A stretch of 9,173 nt of DNA, taken from contig JALQWO010000056.1 in assembly GCA_023258655.1 (NCBI GenBank), positions 1-9,173 on the forward strand. The letters are read 5' to 3'. The stretch comes from Bacteroidia bacterium (GTDB lineage: Bacteria > Bacteroidota > Bacteroidia > NS11-12g > UBA955). Both the position numbers and the translations under genes were made by a program. A model generated the notes under the pieces. That model saw only the letters and a list, made by a program, of their open reading frames with translations. It ran no database searches and had not been told where the DNA came from. The number at the start of each line of letters is the position of its first letter. Positions within the stretch are counted from its first letter, which is position 1. This document shows, one piece after another, positions 7,312 through 9,173 of the stretch.

Positions 7312-7322
7312 GAAACAACAAT

Positions 7323-8879
7323 TTACCCTTGGTACTCTCCGAACTTATTTCTCAGAATATCAGCGATTTCGCCCAAAGTGGCGTAAGACTCAACACAGTC
7401 TAAAATGAAGGGCATCAAATTGGCAGTTCCGGCGGCTGCTTCAGCGAGATTTTTGGCGCTGGACTCAAATTTTTCAGCATTTCTTTGGCTTCGAATTTGG
7501 GCAATTTTCTCACTTTGTTGTTGACGAATACTGTCGTTGATTTTGAATGAAGGCATTGTCTCCGTTTCATTGGAAGTGAAGGCGTTCACACCCACCACGA
7601 TTTGCTCTCCATTTTCGATGGCTTTCTGGGCTTCGTAACTGCTTCGGGCAATTTGTTCTTGCATCCAACCGGACTCCACTGCCGATACGGATCCGCCCAT
7701 CTCATCGATATGTTGGATCAACTTCATGGCTTCGGCCTCGAGGGTATCTGTGAGGTGTTCTACGTAATATGAACCAGCGAGTGGGTCAACGGTGTTTGTT
7801 GCGCCACTTTCGTGGGCAATGATTTGCTGGGTTCTCAGGGCTATGCGTGCCGCTTTTTCCGTGGGCAAGTTCAATGCCTCGTCGTAACCATTGGTATGTA
7901 GACTTTGTGTTCCGCCCAAAACGGCACTCAGGGCTTGGATGGTAACCCGTGCGATGTTGTTTTCGGGTTGTTGGGCAGTGAGGGTAGAGCCTCCGGTCTG
8001 GGTATGAAAGCGCAACATCATGGCATCGGGGTTTGTGGCGCCCATGTCTTTCATGATTTTCGCCCAGATTCTTCTGGCGGCCCGAAATTTGGCGGCTTCT
8101 TCAAAGAAATCGTTGTGGGCATTGAAGAAAAAGCTCAGGCGTTTGCCGAACACGTTCACATCCAATCCTTTTTTCTTGGCGGCTTCTACGTAGGCTTTTC
8201 CGTTGGCTAACGTGAATGCCAATTCTTGCACGGCGGTGGATCCTGCCTCGCGTATGTGGTACCCACTGATGGAGATGGTGTTCCAACGGGGCAATTCGTT
8301 GCTGCACCACTCAAAGATATCGGTGATGAGGCGCATGCTCGGACGTACGGGATAGATATAGGTGCCCCGCGCCGCGTACTCCTTTAATATATCGTTTTGG
8401 ATGGTTCCCCCAATTTTGCTCAAGTCGGCCCCTTGTTTTTTGGCCAAAGCCACATACATCGCAAGCAAGGTAGAGGCAGTGGCATTGATGGTCATGCTGG
8501 TGGTGACATCCTGCAGTTGGATGCCCTTGAACAGAATTTCCATGTCGGCCAGAGAGTCAATCGCAACCCCCACTTTTCCGACTTCCCCTTCGCTCATGGC
8601 GTGGTCTGAATCATAGCCAATTTGTGTGGGTAGGTCGAAGGCCACAGAGAGTCCGGTTGTGCCTTGGTTTAATAGATAATGGTATCGCTCATTGGAGGCT
8701 TCAGCGGTAGAGAATCCCGCATATTGTCGCATCGTCCACAAGCGCCCCCGGTACATATCGGCTTTTACTCCACGTGTATAGGGAAATTGGCCGGGTTGTT
8801 CGGGGTTGTGTGTGGTTCCGGAAGGACCGTATACGATATCGATGGGCAGTCCGCTGTTGTTTTTCTTATCGATTGACAT
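7323..8879 (-). CDS. Methylmalonyl-CoA mutase, stand-alone catalytic subunit (no B12-binding domain)
   Basis: The TIM-barrel substrate half of an adenosylcobalamin mutase, interconverting methylmalonyl-CoA and succinyl-CoA (propionate metabolism). At 518 residues it ends at [18 protein letters not shown], where split large subunits of this family normally stop. The C-terminal cobalamin domain (DxHxxG) is absent, so a small B12-binding partner must come from elsewhere. By spacing, Arg51, Tyr53 (RQYAGFS), Gln161 (TIQNDIL), Arg171 and Tyr207-His208 (SGYH) match Propionibacterium Arg87, Tyr89, Gln197, Arg207 and Tyr243-His244. Tyr and Arg at the 89 and 207 positions favour methylmalonyl-CoA; isobutyryl-CoA mutase has Phe and Gln there. 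The block [15 protein letters not shown] (345-359) is family-typical. The start at 8879 gives the expected N-terminus; no Shine-Dalgarno is visible. The upstream gene stops 46 bp before it. Confidence 0.93.
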   Translation of the reverse strand: MSIDKKNNSGLPIDIVYGPSGTTHNPEQPGQFPYTRGVKADMYRGRLWTMRQYAGFSTAEASNERYHYLLNQGTTGLSVAFDLPTQIGYDSDHAMSEGEVGKVGVAIDSLADMEILFKGIQLQDVTTSMTINATASTLLAMYVALAKKQGADLSKIGGTIQNDILKEYAARGTYIYPVRPSMRLITDIFEWCSNELPRWNTISISGYHIREAGSTAVQELAFTLANGKAYVEAAKKKGLDVNVFGKRLSFFFNAHNDFFEEAAKFRAARRIWAKIMKDMGATNPDAMMLRFHTQTGGSTLTAQQPENNIARVTIQALSAVLGGTQSLHTNGYDEALNLPTEKAARIALRTQQIIAHESGATNTVDPLAGSYYVEHLTDTLEAEAMKLIQHIDEMGGSVSAVESGWMQEQIARSSYEAQKAIENGEQIVVGVNAFTSNETETMPSFKINDSIRQQQSEKIAQIRSQRNAEKFESSAKNLAEAAAGTANLMPFILDCVESYATLGEIADILRNKFGEYQG

Positions 8880-8890
8880 CTGAGGGGTTT

Positions 8891-8914
8891 GGTAACGGTT
8901 TGGGTAACGGTTTG
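8891..8914. repeat. Two perfect 12-bp tandem repeats before the mutase gene
   Basis: GGTAACGGTTTG occurs twice back to back (8891-8902, 8903-8914), flanked by further GGTTTG-like and GGGTTT pieces. On the mutase strand the unit reads CAAACCGTTACC. It fills the centre of the 46-bp gap, 12-35 bp upstream of the ATG. A length-variable leader or a regulator site is possible; neither is shown. Confidence 0.75.
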
Positions 8915-8925
8915 GGCTGTTGGGT

Positions 8926-9173
8926 TTACTGTCCGAGCGTTAATGCAATTTCATTTTTCATGAATTCCAATCCGCGATCTTGGGGTTGAATTTCCATGGA
9001 TTGGAGAAATTCGATGAGTTTTTGGCTCAGGTCTGCGGCGGTGGCTTCTGCGGGCAGGCTGGCTGTGATGGTTTGGAACAATTGGATGTGTTGTTCTTTG
9101 ATGGCTTTTACCAAGGTCCACATTTGGGTGCTTACATAGATCTGCTGGGATACATTGTAGCTATATTCTTCTT
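8926..9173 (-). CDS. C-terminal fragment of an unidentified protein
   Basis: The frame is open from the window's right edge to the TAA at 8926-8928, giving about 81 residues, so the gene starts outside. A Met at 9123 is probably internal: the frame continues upstream as [16 protein letters not shown]. The fragment looks helical and soluble, with amphipathic stretches ([18 protein letters not shown], then [15 protein letters not shown]) and the ending [20 protein letters not shown] see no membrane segment, catalytic motif or family signature. It is co-directional with the mutase gene, 46 bp upstream, so co-transcription is possible. I do not recognise the family; that it is coding rests on the open frame and plausible composition. 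Confidence 0.6.
   Translation of the reverse strand, partial: EEYSYNVSQQIYVSTQMWTLVKAIKEQHIQLFQTITASLPAEATAADLSQKLIEFLQSMEIQPQDRGLEFMKNEIALTLGQ

Larger units (their letters stand above)
7104..7322 (-). promoter_or_regulatory. dnaA upstream region: A-tracts and short repeats
   Basis: This 219-bp gap separates the mutase stop from the dnaA start and should hold the dnaA promoter. On the plus strand it has T-tracts at 7227-7234, 7240-7245 and 7248-7255 (A-tracts for dnaA), centred 12 and 9 bp apart, close to helical phase. AAGTGCTAA occurs twice (7190-7198, 7218-7226) and TTTTTGCTTGTT twice (7230-7241, 7300-7311). No perfect TAnnTTTG box or TTATCCACA-like DnaA box was found. The promoter role is inferred from position. 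Confidence 0.45.

Noticed and set aside
7104..7322. Chromosomal origin next to dnaA
   Set aside because: AT-rich tracts are present, but I found no cluster of TTATCCACA-like DnaA boxes in either orientation. dnaA position alone is not enough.
1..9173. tRNA genes, CRISPR arrays, insertion sequences, phage or defence genes
   Set aside because: I saw no cloverleaf or CCA-type acceptor end, no regularly spaced repeats, and no transposase, integrase or defence motifs. Nearly all sequence is taken up by well-formed housekeeping genes.

Overview
The window is chromosomal DNA from a member of the Bacteroidota, roughly half G+C by eye. The evidence is mixed. The AspRS, ThiL and DnaA proteins read like Bacteroidota versions. 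Start codons lack convincing Shine-Dalgarno sequences. Two genes have a perfect Bacteroidota-type -7 promoter box (TAnnTTTG) placed 4 nt before the ATG. I cannot name the genus.

Layout: the left 5.1 kb is transcribed rightward: the 3' end of gpmI (glycolysis); a small lipoprotein gene overlapping it by 4 nt; an aldehyde dehydrogenase gene that looks like 2-aminomuconate/2-hydroxymuconate semialdehyde dehydrogenase (ALDH8 type); thiL (thiamine monophosphate kinase); and aspS (aspartyl-tRNA synthetase). The right 4 kb is transcribed leftward. In transcription order it holds the 3' end of an unidentified gene, a stand-alone methylmalonyl-CoA mutase catalytic subunit without a B12-binding domain, dnaA (replication initiator), and a small DgkA-type diacylglycerol/undecaprenol kinase gene. 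The two halves converge in the 93-bp gap at 5094-5186.

The genes do not form one pathway. gpmI and the lipoprotein gene are probably co-transcribed, perhaps with the dehydrogenase gene. thiL and aspS each seem to have their own promoter and may give leaderless or almost leaderless mRNAs. dnaA is preceded by a 219-bp gap with A-tracts, short repeats and a stem-loop, but no convincing DnaA-box cluster.

This is mainly an ordinary housekeeping region, and I found no clear new multi-gene system. The points most worth checking are the matching leaderless-type promoters of thiL and aspS, a 25-nt near-copy of the aspS motif 3 coding sequence directly after the aspS stop codon, the split B12 mutase, the ALDH8-type active site, the 12-bp tandem repeat before the mutase gene, and the curved or repeat-rich dnaA leader.
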